Source of the DNA: an uncultured Collinsella sp.
GTDB lineage: Bacteria > Actinomycetota > Coriobacteriia > Coriobacteriales > Coriobacteriaceae
Reading direction: 5' to 3'
Assembly: GCA_900553475.1 (NCBI GenBank)
Contig: USEF01000065.1
Span: 1 to 8,483, forward strand
Length of the DNA: 8,483 nt
Part shown: positions 1 through 6,872 of the stretch, one piece after another
Layout: every line of letters starts with the position of its first letter
Position numbering within the stretch: the first letter of the stretch is position 1
Notes under the pieces: model-generated
Told to the model about the DNA's origin: nothing
The model's database searches: none
What the model saw: the letters and a program-made list of their open reading frames with translations, nothing else
Translations under genes and position numbers: made by a program

Positions 1-362
1 ATGCTATCGAGGCTCACCATGCCGATGTTGACCCCAACACGGTGCTCGATGTCCTGGTACAGGCCGCTGATGCTGTCTCTGCTTCTCGCCCCGGTGCCCG
101 TCGCGAGTCTGCCGAGAACTACATCAAGCGTCTTGAGAAGCTCGAGGAGATCGCCAACTCCCATGAAGGCGTCGAGCGTACCTATGCCATGCAGGCTGGT
201 CGCGAGGTCCACGTCATGGTTCAGCCGGACAAGATCTCCGATGCCCAGTCCACGGTCCTGGCTCACGATATCGCCCATCAGATCGAGGAAGAGATGGAGT
301 ATCCCGGTCAGGTGCGCGTCGTCGTGATTCGCGAGAGCCGCGCTGTCGATATCGCTAAATAA
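1..362 (+). CDS. rny: Ribonuclease Y, C-terminal part (5'-truncated by window edge)
   Basis: RNase Y is a membrane-anchored endoribonuclease that starts bulk mRNA decay in many Gram-positive bacteria. Only the last 119 residues are present, read in the frame that begins at base 3. They cover the end of the HD domain (HHADVDPNTV, then QAADAVSASRPGARRES with the conserved metal-site AAD) and the C-terminal domain (YIKRLEKLEEIA, GVERTYAMQAGREVHV, EYPGQVRVVVIRESRA, ending in AK). These motifs align closely with remembered Bacillus RNase Y. The N-terminal membrane helix, coiled coil and KH domain lie outside the window. The stop TAA is one base before the ATG of the next gene, so the two are probably cotranscribed. 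The methionine-initiated frame at 42 is only an internal Met. Confidence 0.95.
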   Translation, partial: AIEAHHADVDPNTVLDVLVQAADAVSASRPGARRESAENYIKRLEKLEEIANSHEGVERTYAMQAGREVHVMVQPDKISDAQSTVLAHDIAHQIEEEMEYPGQVRVVVIRESRAVDIAK

Positions 363-363
363 C

Positions 364-1449
364 ATGAGCGACGCGAACGAGCTCATCTCATTTATCGCGT
401 CGATGTCGGGGGAGGGCAACCTTCGCGTCGAGGAGAACCTTGGCGAGGGGTATGTCCGTCTCCGCGTTTCGGAAGCCGAGCGGCGCCAGGCAAAGCACGA
501 CATTCAGCATGTCGAGGATATCGTCATCGAAATGCTCCGTAATGCTCGCGATGCCGGCGCCGACAAAGTCTATCTCGCTACGACCAAGGAAGATGGCGTC
601 CGCACGCTTGTCTTTCTGGATAACGGTTCGGGTGTTCCGCAGGATATGCAAGAGCGAATCTTCGATGCCCGCGTTACCTCCAAGCTCGAGAGCATGAAGA
701 TGGACCGTTGGGGCGTTCACGGTCGTGGCATGGCATTGTTTTCGATCAAGCAGAACACCGACGAGGCCCGTGTGGTCACGTCTGGTGTCGACCTTGGCTC
801 GGCCTTTAAGGTGAGCGTTGCGGCCGACCGCCTCAGTGAGCGTGCCGATCAGTCCAGCTGGCCCCAGGCCGTCAAGGATGAGGACGGACGTTATGTCTGT
901 GCTCGCGGCCCGCATAATATTATTCGCGCTGCTTGTGAGTTTGCGCTCGAGGAGTTGCGTGGTTGCGATGTCTATCTTGGTTCTCCGTCTGAGATTGCCG
1001 CGACCCTTTATGCTCAGGCGTCAAGTCGGCTCGATACGTCGCGTCTCCTGTTTATTGATGACGAGAGCGAGCTTCCGGTTGTCGACCGTTTAGGCCTTGC
1101 CTCTGATGCCGAGGACTTTATCCGTATCTGTTCGGGTTTGGGTCTTGAGATGTCTGAGCGCACGGCCCATCGCATTTTGGCAGGGCAGATTAAGCCCGTT
1201 CGCGGTGTGACTGCGCGTCTGCTGCGCGAGCGTGATTCGTCCTCGCATGCGCCGGCTCCTGTCGATCTCGCGAAGGATCGTCGCGGGCTACGTATTGCCA
1301 AGGATGACATGGCACAGTTTTCGCGTGCTGTGGAGCGCGACTTTAATGACCTTGCCGCCCGGTACTATCTCAACCTTTGCGGCGACCCAAAGATTCGTGT
1401 TTCGCGTGATCGAATCACCGTGACCTTCGATCTTGCCAAAGAGGAATAG
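364..1449 (+). CDS. GHKL-family ATP-binding protein of unknown function
   Basis: This is a 361-residue soluble protein with a GHKL ATP-binding fold near its N-terminus. The N box is EMLRNARDAGA (residues 56-66, with E56, N60 and D63). The G1 box is DNGSG (86-90). The lid/G2 region is WGVHGRGMAL (116-125). The Glu four residues before the Asn, and the DAGA after it, resemble MutL, GyrB and Hsp90 ATPases more than sensor histidine kinases, which usually lack that Glu. No phosphoacceptor-His (DHp) domain, membrane segment or receiver domain is visible. Residues about 180-361 form a second region I do not recognise; part of it (263-290) is basic and helical in character. The gene begins one base after the rny stop with no obvious Shine-Dalgarno, suggesting translational coupling to rny. 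It stands where Bacillus has ymdB, between rny and spoVS. ATP binding is well supported; the biological role is unknown. Confidence 0.85.
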   Translation: MSDANELISFIASMSGEGNLRVEENLGEGYVRLRVSEAERRQAKHDIQHVEDIVIEMLRNARDAGADKVYLATTKEDGVRTLVFLDNGSGVPQDMQERIFDARVTSKLESMKMDRWGVHGRGMALFSIKQNTDEARVVTSGVDLGSAFKVSVAADRLSERADQSSWPQAVKDEDGRYVCARGPHNIIRAACEFALEELRGCDVYLGSPSEIAATLYAQASSRLDTSRLLFIDDESELPVVDRLGLASDAEDFIRICSGLGLEMSERTAHRILAGQIKPVRGVTARLLRERDSSSHAPAPVDLAKDRRGLRIAKDDMAQFSRAVERDFNDLAARYYLNLCGDPKIRVSRDRITVTFDLAKEE

Positions 1450-1455
1450 TGCCTT

Positions 1456-1473
1456 TACCGAGTCCACTCGGTA
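1456..1473. repeat. 18-bp near-perfect palindrome upstream of spoVS
   Basis: TACCGAGT-CC-ACTCGGTA: two 8-bp arms around a 2-bp centre, starting 6 nt after the upstream ATPase stop codon. As RNA it would form a 7-bp stem with a UCCA loop. No T-tract follows, so it is a poor intrinsic terminator. It could be a dimeric repressor operator for spoVS or an mRNA processing or stability hairpin. The symmetry is seen directly; the function is not known. Confidence 0.6.
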
Positions 1474-1523
1474 CGATACAGTTATTGCAGTTAAAACGTA
1501 CTTTTAAACGCAGGAGTTTCTTC

Positions 1524-1841
1524 ATGGATTGCCTGAAGGTATCAAGCAAATCATCGCCCGCGTCCGTTGCCGGCGCCATCGCCGGCATGGTCAAGGATGG
1601 TGTACCCGTCAACATCCAGTGTGTCGGCGCCGGTGCGGTCAACCAGGCCATTAAGGCCGTGGCTATCGCGCGCGGTTTTTTGATTCCAACCGGTTTTGAT
1701 ATTTCCTGCGCGCCCGTGTTCTCCGACATCCTCATTAACGGGGAGTCGCGCACGGCCATCCGCCTTTCTATCTACGTTCACCAGATCAATCGAGCTGCTA
1801 TGGATAACGTCGTCATGGATGATGTTAAGCCTGTGGCATAG
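1524..1841 (+). CDS. spoVS: Stage V sporulation protein S (SpoVS) family protein
   Basis: This is a 105-residue protein of the SpoVS family, small Alba-like proteins thought to bind nucleic acid and first found through a Bacillus sporulation mutant. The family signature is clear: LKVSSKSSPASVAGAIAGM near the N-terminus, then IQCVGAGAVNQAIKAVAIAR (31-50), FSDILINGESRTAIRLS (66-82). Bacillus SpoVS is about 86 residues, so this one carries about 20 extra C-terminal residues rich in Asp and Val. The start at 1524 is chosen because an AGGAG Shine-Dalgarno at 1512-1516 lies 7 nt upstream and because the family begins with M-x-x-LKVS; the frame stays open back to a GTG at 1449, but that adds 25 residues with no family match. 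It sits in a conserved rny/spoVS/miaB neighbourhood. In a lineage not known to sporulate, a role other than sporulation is likely. Confidence 0.93.
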   Translation: MDCLKVSSKSSPASVAGAIAGMVKDGVPVNIQCVGAGAVNQAIKAVAIARGFLIPTGFDISCAPVFSDILINGESRTAIRLSIYVHQINRAAMDNVVMDDVKPVA

Positions 1842-1861
1842 CTTCTGCTTGCCTCGATTCG

Positions 1862-1872
1862 CCCCCCCCCCC
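1862..1872. repeat. Poly-C homopolymer (11 C) in the spoVS-miaB gap
   Basis: Eleven consecutive C residues lie in the 55-nt gap between the spoVS stop and the miaB start, ending 10 nt before the TAGGA Shine-Dalgarno at 1883-1887. Tracts of this length are prone to slipped-strand length change in cells and to length errors in sequencing. Because it is intergenic, a length change would not shift a reading frame. Confidence 0.85.
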
Positions 1873-1896
1873 TCTCCATCGTTAGGACTTATGCAC

Positions 1897-3267
1897 ATGG
1901 ACCAGCGTTCCGTACGCGATATTCTTGCCGGTAAAACCTACTTTATCCGCACCTTTGGCTGCCAGATGAATCAGCACGACTCTGAGCGCGTGAGCGGTCT
2001 GCTCGATTCGTATGGTTGCCTCATGGCGCTCGATCCCGAGCATGCCGATATTGTTGTCTTCATGACATGCTGCGTGCGCGAGGCCGCCGATACTCGCCTG
2101 TACGGTCAGTGCAACTCTTGTAAGAGCCTCCCGCCCTCACCCTCGGGCAAGCGTGTGGTTGCCGTTGGTGGTTGCATCGCGCAGCGCGATGGCGAGGGCC
2201 TGCTCACCAACGTCGATAACGTCAATGTCATCTTTGGTACGCATTCCATCGCACATGTGGCCGAGCTCATTGCCGAGGCGTTCCTTGATGGCAAGCGTCA
2301 TATCCGCACCAATGAGCATGAGGATACGGATGCCATGAGCATGCCGTGGCATCGCGAGACCCAGTATCACGCCTGGGTGCCCATTATGACGGGCTGCAAT
2401 AATTTCTGTACCTATTGCATCGTGCCGTACGTGCGCGGTCGCGAAAAGAGCCGCCCCTTCGAGGAAATTGTCGACGAGGTGACCGGTTTGGTGCGCCAGG
2501 GCGTGCGCGAGATTACGCTGCTGGGCCAAAACGTTAACTCATATGGTCGCGATCTGTTTGGCAAGCCGCGTTTTGCCGATCTGCTGCGTGCCGTGGGTGA
2601 TACGGGTGTGGAGCGCATCTTCTTTACCTCTTCTCATCCTAAGGATCTGCTGCCCGAGACCATCGACGCCATGGCCGAGACGCCCGCCGTCATGCCGCAG
2701 CTTCACTTGGCCGTTCAGTCGGGCTCCACGCGTATCCTCAAAGAGATGAATCGCTGTTATACACGCGAGGACTATCTGGGCCTGGTCGATCGCATTCGCA
2801 ACCGCATGCCCGATATCGCGCTCTCTACCGATATTATCGTTGGCTTCCCGGGCGAGACTGAAGAGGACTTTGAGCAGACGCTCTCACTTGCCGAGACGGT
2901 CCGCTATGCTCAGGCCTATACCTTCATCTATTCCAAGCGCGCCGGTACCCCGGCCGCAGAGATTGACGATCCTACGCCGCATGAGGTTATTCTCGAGCGT
3001 TTCAACCGCCTGGTTAAGGTTATCGAGACTACGGCACACGAGTATAACCAGGGTGAGCTTCATACTGTGGTGCCGGCGCTCATTGAGGGAACGAGTAAAA
3101 AGAACGACGCGGTCCTGCTGGGCAAGAGTCCCAAGAATCAGACCGTGCATGCGCCTATCCCCGAGGGTTACAGCATCGATCAGCTTGTTGGCAAGATCGT
3201 TGATGTTGACGTTGACGTTGCCAAGACCTGGTATTTGTCCGGCTCCGTTGTGGGCGAGCCGCGCTAA
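1897..3267 (+). CDS. miaB: tRNA-2-methylthio-N6-dimethylallyladenosine synthase MiaB
   Basis: MiaB is a cytoplasmic radical-SAM methylthiotransferase that converts i6A37 in tRNA to ms2i6A37, acting after MiaA. The 456-residue protein has the full layout. The N-terminal UPF0004 domain holds three cluster cysteines: C22 (FGCQMNQHDSE), C58 (MTCCVREAA) and C93 (VGGCIAQRDG). The radical-SAM motif is C167-x3-C171-x2-C174 (TGCNNFCTYC), followed by VPYVRGREKSRP. LAVQSGSTRILKEMNR and IIVGFPGETEEDF follow, and a C-terminal TRAM domain spans about 385-452. The usual NTC triplet reads MTC here. The start at 1897 is preferred because the TAGGA at 1883-1887 lies 9 nt upstream; an ATG at 1891 is only 3 nt from it. 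The open frame back to 1696 is out-of-frame read-through of spoVS. The stop overlaps the miaA start. Confidence 0.96.
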   Translation: MDQRSVRDILAGKTYFIRTFGCQMNQHDSERVSGLLDSYGCLMALDPEHADIVVFMTCCVREAADTRLYGQCNSCKSLPPSPSGKRVVAVGGCIAQRDGEGLLTNVDNVNVIFGTHSIAHVAELIAEAFLDGKRHIRTNEHEDTDAMSMPWHRETQYHAWVPIMTGCNNFCTYCIVPYVRGREKSRPFEEIVDEVTGLVRQGVREITLLGQNVNSYGRDLFGKPRFADLLRAVGDTGVERIFFTSSHPKDLLPETIDAMAETPAVMPQLHLAVQSGSTRILKEMNRCYTREDYLGLVDRIRNRMPDIALSTDIIVGFPGETEEDFEQTLSLAETVRYAQAYTFIYSKRAGTPAAEIDDPTPHEVILERFNRLVKVIETTAHEYNQGELHTVVPALIEGTSKKNDAVLLGKSPKNQTVHAPIPEGYSIDQLVGKIVDVDVDVAKTWYLSGSVVGEPR

Positions 3268-4205
3268 TGGTTTCTCCCAGGGCAGGACTTTCCGCCGTTG
3301 CGATCGTCGGTCCGACGGCGGTTGGTAAGAGTGATGTTGCCGACCGTTTGGCAGCTCGTCTTTCGTCCGAAGTGCTGTCGTGCGATGCGATGCAAATCTA
3401 TCGCGGCATGGACATCGGTACCGCAAAGATGGCGCCCGATGAGTGTACGGTGCCGCTGCGTCTCGTCGACATTGTAGAGCCGGGTGTGCCATATTCTGCT
3501 GCGCTTTATCAGGCTGACGCTCGCGCGCATGTTGAACGTCTCCTTGGTTCGGGTTGCCTGCCGGTTTTTTGCGGAGGTACGGGGCTGTATCTCAAGGCCG
3601 CCCTCGATGAAATGGACTTTCCTTCGGGTGAACTTGAGGACGATCGTCGTATGGGCTATCAGGAGCTTGCCGAGCGTATTGGCGAGGAAGAGCTGCATGC
3701 CCTGCTTGCCGAGCGCGACCCAGAATCGGCTGCTGTTATTCATCCCCATAATGTGCGCCGTGTGATTCGTGCGCTCGAGATGCATGATGATGGTATCTCC
3801 TATGCACAGCAAAAAAGTCAGTTTAGTGTTCCGCGCGAGCATTATCATGCTCTATGGTTTGGTCTGACGCGTAATCGCGAGGTGCTCTACGAGCGCATTA
3901 ACCTGCGCGTCGATCTGATGTTTGAGCAGGGTCTTGTCGATGAGGTTCGCGGTCTTATGGACCAGGGGCTGGGAGATGCCCTGACTTCGATGCAGGCAAT
4001 TGGCTATAAAGAGATCATTGATGCTTTCAATGGCGTGATTTCTATGGATGAGGCTCGCGAACTCATCAAGATGCGTTCGCGTCGCTATGCCAAACGTCAG
4101 CTTTCGTGGTTTAAGCGCGATGACCGTATCGTGTGGTTTGATATGGACGAGTTTACGATCGATGAGGTCGTTGAGGACATCCTGCATCGTATTGAGGCTG
4201 CCTAA
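3267..4205 (+). CDS. miaA: tRNA dimethylallyltransferase MiaA
   Basis: MiaA transfers the dimethylallyl group from DMAPP to N6 of A37 in tRNAs reading UNN codons, making the substrate of MiaB. The 312-residue length is typical. Visible motifs are the P-loop GPTAVGKS (15-22), the substrate-binding SCDAMQIYRGMDIGTAK (38-54, with conserved D40), GGTGLYLKA (103-111), NVRRVIRALE (162-171), MQAIGYKE (242-249) and the C-terminal RRYAKRQLSWFK (272-283). The start ATG overlaps the miaB stop as TAATG and no strong Shine-Dalgarno precedes it, so initiation is probably coupled to termination of miaB. Having both enzymes of the ms2i6A pathway overlap by one base suggests matched synthesis. The same kind of overlap joins it to hflX. 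Confidence 0.97.
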   Translation: MVSPRAGLSAVAIVGPTAVGKSDVADRLAARLSSEVLSCDAMQIYRGMDIGTAKMAPDECTVPLRLVDIVEPGVPYSAALYQADARAHVERLLGSGCLPVFCGGTGLYLKAALDEMDFPSGELEDDRRMGYQELAERIGEEELHALLAERDPESAAVIHPHNVRRVIRALEMHDDGISYAQQKSQFSVPREHYHALWFGLTRNREVLYERINLRVDLMFEQGLVDEVRGLMDQGLGDALTSMQAIGYKEIIDAFNGVISMDEARELIKMRSRRYAKRQLSWFKRDDRIVWFDMDEFTIDEVVEDILHRIEAA

Positions 4206-5494
4206 TGGCCCGTTTCCCCCTTGTTCCCACGGCGCCCGAGCCCGAGCGTGCCATATTAGTTGGTGTTGAGTGGCGCGACAATGCGTGGCCGCTCAATCGT
4301 TCGCTTGACGAGCTTGAGCGCCTGGCCCATACGGCTGGCGCCCAGTGCGTGGCACGCTTGTCACAGCGTCTGGTCAAGCCGTATCCAAAATCGTTTATCG
4401 GCTCCGGTAAGGTTGAGGAGCTTTGCGGGCTCGTGCATCGTATGGATGTCGATGTTGTTATCTTCGACGACGATTTATCGCCCTCGCAGCAATCCTATTT
4501 GGAGAAAGCCGTGGGCGAGCCGGTAAAGATTATCGATCGTACAGCACTGATTCTGGATATCTTTGGCCTGCATGCTCAGACTCGTGAGGGGCGCCTACAG
4601 GTACAGCTGGCACAGCTTCAATATCTGTTGCCCCGTCTGCGTGGCATGTGGAGTCATCTCGCCAAGGAACAGACACGCGGCGGCATCGGCTCACGCTTTG
4701 GTCAGGGCGAAAGTCAACTCGAGGTCGACCGTCGCCTCATTCGCAATAAGATTGCCGCGCTTCGTCGTGAGCTTAAGCAGGTTGAACAGCGTCGCGATGT
4801 TCAATCCAAGAGCCGCATTGAGTCACCGGCTTTTCGCGTCGCGTTGGCCGGTTATACTAATGCGGGTAAATCGACGTTGCTCAATCGTCTGACCGGCTCT
4901 ACGGTACTTTCGCAGGACAAGCTGTTTGCTACGCTCGACCCGACGACGCGTTCGTATCGCCTTCCCGGCGGTCGTGGCATGACGATTACCGATACCGTTG
5001 GCTTTATTCAAAAGCTACCGCATGGTCTCGTTGATGCCTTTAAGTCCACGCTGTCTGAGGTTCTTGGTGCCGATCTGATTCTTAAAGTTGTGGATGCCTC
5101 TGACGAGGACTACGAGCGCCAGCTCGAGGCAGTCGATCGCGTTCTTGACGAGATCGGTGCCGGCGAGCGTTTGACGCTTACGGTGTTCAATAAAATCGAT
5201 CTTCTCGATAGCGTTGATCGATTGAGTTTCCGTCGTCGCTATCCCGAGGCCGTGCTGTTCTCGGCCCAGACGGGCGAGGGACTCGACGATCTCGTCGACC
5301 GTATTGCTCGTGAGGCTGCTGCCACCGATGTGTTGCTCTCTGCTGATATCCCGTATCGCGAGGGCGCCCTCATCACGCTGGTGCATGAACAGGGAACCCT
5401 TGTGCACGAGGAATATCTTGAGGACGGCGTTCGTATTGTGGCGAAGCTGCCGGCTCGTATCGCGCCGCGGCTCAAGCGTTATCGCACCGAGTAG
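4205..5494 (+). CDS. hflX: GTPase HflX (ribosome-associated)
   Basis: HflX is a TRAFAC-class GTPase that binds the 50S subunit and can split stalled ribosomes, notably under heat or antibiotic stress. The 429-residue protein has the HflX N-terminal domain (LDELERLAHTAGA at 34-46, KSFIGSGKVEEL at 62-73, DDDLSPSQQ at 88-96). A helical linker follows with the family signature RLQVQLAQLQYLLPRLRG and GGIGSRFGQGESQLEVDRR. The G domain contains G1 GYTNAGKST (216-224), DPTTR (245-249), G3 DTVGF (263-267) and G4 NKID (329-332). Translation probably couples to miaA through the TAATG overlap. The miaA-hflX pairing also occurs in enterobacteria (there with hfq between) and in Firmicutes and Actinobacteria. 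The 3' end overlaps the convergent acyltransferase gene by 16 nt. Confidence 0.97.
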   Translation: MARFPLVPTAPEPERAILVGVEWRDNAWPLNRSLDELERLAHTAGAQCVARLSQRLVKPYPKSFIGSGKVEELCGLVHRMDVDVVIFDDDLSPSQQSYLEKAVGEPVKIIDRTALILDIFGLHAQTREGRLQVQLAQLQYLLPRLRGMWSHLAKEQTRGGIGSRFGQGESQLEVDRRLIRNKIAALRRELKQVEQRRDVQSKSRIESPAFRVALAGYTNAGKSTLLNRLTGSTVLSQDKLFATLDPTTRSYRLPGGRGMTITDTVGFIQKLPHGLVDAFKSTLSEVLGADLILKVVDASDEDYERQLEAVDRVLDEIGAGERLTLTVFNKIDLLDSVDRLSFRRRYPEAVLFSAQTGEGLDDLVDRIAREAAATDVLLSADIPYREGALITLVHEQGTLVHEEYLEDGVRIVAKLPARIAPRLKRYRTE

Positions 5495-6183
5495 ACGAGC
5501 TCCAAAAAGCCCAGAATAATGGGCTGATGCAGCAGATAAAAGGGGAGTGCATGACGTCCAAGGCTGGCGAGCGCCGGGACGGGATTGGCGTAGGCCCAGC
5601 TTGGGGCGGGATGTTCACATCTTTGAGCGGTGCGCGCAGCAAAGTATCCTGTGAGGTACATGAATATAAACGGGATGATTGGATAATAGTCGCCTGAAAC
5701 GAACCAGGGGCCGGGAAATCCTAGCCACGCCAAATAGGAGAATGAATAGGTCGATTTCGGGATGCCCCATGTCGCTGCGAAGAGAGCGAGGCATATCGTA
5801 ATGCCCCACGTGCTAGGCACTTTCTTAAGCATCGGTCGTGCTACGGCTGCCACAGCGGTACACGTCGCCATGCAATAAATGATGCCAAAGTTCACTGAAT
5901 CGTCGACCGATACGAGCGTTGTTGCAATCCAGACGACCAAAGCTGCGGCAGCGTATTTGGCCGCTCGTTTAGCATTGTTGCGCGAAAGGGTGCACATCCA
6001 ACCCGCGATAAACAAAAATACCCAGCTGATGCTGGCGCGCCAGATGTCTTGAAAGACAGTCTGGGTAAACCAGGGCATATCCCAGTCGTACAGGTAGGCG
6101 AGATCGTAGCAAGCGTGAAAACCTGCCATTGAAATCATCGTAAACCCGCGGACGGTATCAAAGATAGTGATGCGTTTTTGCAT
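5479..6183 (-). CDS. Membrane acyltransferase, heparan-alpha-glucosaminide N-acetyltransferase-like (DUF1624 type)
   Basis: This is a 234-residue integral membrane protein with about seven hydrophobic segments (roughly residues 8-27, 48-64, 76-93, 99-117, 126-140, 166-184, 212-230). The N-terminal pattern RITIFDTVRGFTMI...FHACYDL (conserved R12, H23, D27), then FLFIAGWMCTLSR (56-68), matches the HGSNAT_cat/DUF1624 group. The C-terminal LGRHALPFYLLHQPI (208-222) is the closing motif of membrane acyltransferases. The family moves acyl groups across the membrane onto cell-surface or periplasmic substrates; the substrate here cannot be read from sequence, though an envelope glycan is plausible. 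It starts inside the lexA stop codon (TAATG), so it probably shares lexA's transcript and is translationally coupled. Its 3' end overlaps hflX tail-to-tail. Confidence 0.82.
   Translation of the reverse strand: MQKRITIFDTVRGFTMISMAGFHACYDLAYLYDWDMPWFTQTVFQDIWRASISWVFLFIAGWMCTLSRNNAKRAAKYAAAALVVWIATTLVSVDDSVNFGIIYCMATCTAVAAVARPMLKKVPSTWGITICLALFAATWGIPKSTYSFSYLAWLGFPGPWFVSGDYYPIIPFIFMYLTGYFAARTAQRCEHPAPSWAYANPVPALASLGRHALPFYLLHQPIILGFLELVYSVR
5504..5525 (-). terminator. Possible intrinsic terminator inside the acyltransferase 3' end
   Basis: Read on the - strand: AGCCCA, a TTATTC loop, TGGGCT, then a run of T. The last T of the stem (5508) plus 5507-5504 gives five T in a row. The 6-bp stem is short but GC-centred. 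It is odd in lying within the coding region, about 23 nt before the TAA at 5481-5479, so full termination here would give a transcript without a stop codon. On the + strand the hairpin lies 13 nt after the hflX stop but has no T-tract. Geometry is seen directly; activity is uncertain. Confidence 0.4.
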
Positions 6184-6827
6184 TACGAGAACCGGCGCAT
6201 CAAGCCGACGACTTTGCCCAAGATAACGGGATTCGTTGCATAGATAGGCTCCATGGTGTCATTCTCGGGCTGCAGGCGTACGCGTCCCTGCTCCTTGTAG
6301 AACGTCTTGACGGTCGCTGAACCATCAATCATGGCCACGACAATTTCGCCGTTCATGGCACTCTTTTGTTCACGGACGATGATGTAATCGCCATTGAAGA
6401 TGCCGACATTGATCATTGAGCTCCCATGCACCTCAAGGATAAAGGAACCCTGATCGGTGGCGATTTCGGTCGGGATAGTAAAAGTGTCTTCGATATTCTG
6501 CTCGGCCAGAATGGGAATCCCAGCCGCGACGCGACCAACGAGCGGTAGCGAGACCGTTCCGCGAGGTGCGGTGGGCTCGTCAGATTTAGAAATTGAGACA
6601 GAGGAACCGTCCTCGTTAAAGAGTTCCAGGGCGCGCGGTTTGGTGGCATCGCGCTTGAGTAGCCCGCGCGCCTCCAGAGCAGATAGATGGGCGTGCACGG
6701 TGCTGGGGGAGGAAAGGCCCACGGCAGAAGCCATCTCGCGCACGCTGGGCGGATAACCCTTCTCCTGCTGATATTCCTTGATGAAGTCGTAAATTTGCTG
6801 CTGACGCTTGGTAATTTTGCGAGCCAT
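6183..6827 (-). CDS. lexA: SOS-response repressor LexA
   Basis: LexA represses DNA-damage genes and is inactivated by RecA-stimulated self-cleavage. The 214-residue protein has the N-terminal winged helix-turn-helix (PPSVREMASAVGLSSPSTVHAHLSALEARGLLKRD, residues 26-60). The A102-G103 cleavage site lies in VGRVAAGIPI. The S24-type peptidase domain has nucleophile S137 (HGSSMINVGIFNGD) and general-base K174 (ATVKTF). The start at 6827 gives the family-typical MARKITKRQQ and has AGAGGA (6840-6835) 7 nt upstream. The frame is open to 6932, but a start there would make the operator region coding and add 35 residues of no family character. The upstream region carries three LexA-type boxes, so autorepression is expected. 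The stop overlaps the start of the acyltransferase gene. Confidence 0.97.
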   Translation of the reverse strand: MARKITKRQQQIYDFIKEYQQEKGYPPSVREMASAVGLSSPSTVHAHLSALEARGLLKRDATKPRALELFNEDGSSVSISKSDEPTAPRGTVSLPLVGRVAAGIPILAEQNIEDTFTIPTEIATDQGSFILEVHGSSMINVGIFNGDYIIVREQKSAMNGEIVVAMIDGSATVKTFYKEQGRVRLQPENDTMEPIYATNPVILGKVVGLMRRFS

Positions 6828-6850
6828 CAGGGCATCCTCTCTACCCATGT

Positions 6851-6864
6851 CAAACAAATGTTCG
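6851..6864. promoter_or_regulatory. LexA (SOS) box 1, imperfect
   Basis: CAAACAAATGTTCG matches the Gram-positive SOS consensus CGAAC-N4-GTTCG at all fixed positions except the second (A for G). It lies between the lexA ribosome binding site and the other two boxes, 24 nt upstream of the lexA start codon, where bound LexA could block transcription of lexA. Confidence 0.7.
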
Positions 6865-6872
6865 AATTTTGC

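Noticed and set aside
388..915. 175-codon - strand open frame opposite the GHKL ATPase gene
   Set aside because: It is antisense to a gene with clear ATP-binding motifs and has no recognisable domain or initiation signal.
1449..1523. GTG-initiated upstream extension of spoVS overlapping the ATPase stop codon
   Set aside because: It adds 25 residues without family similarity, while the ATG at 1524 has a good Shine-Dalgarno and the canonical SpoVS N-terminus.
1696..1896. Extended 523-residue MiaB starting inside spoVS
   Set aside because: The extra residues are an out-of-frame reading of spoVS and the gap; the Shine-Dalgarno and family length support 1897.
2884..3492. 202-codon - strand open frame across the miaB/miaA junction
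   Set aside because: It is antisense to two well-supported genes and its basic, low-complexity product resembles no family.
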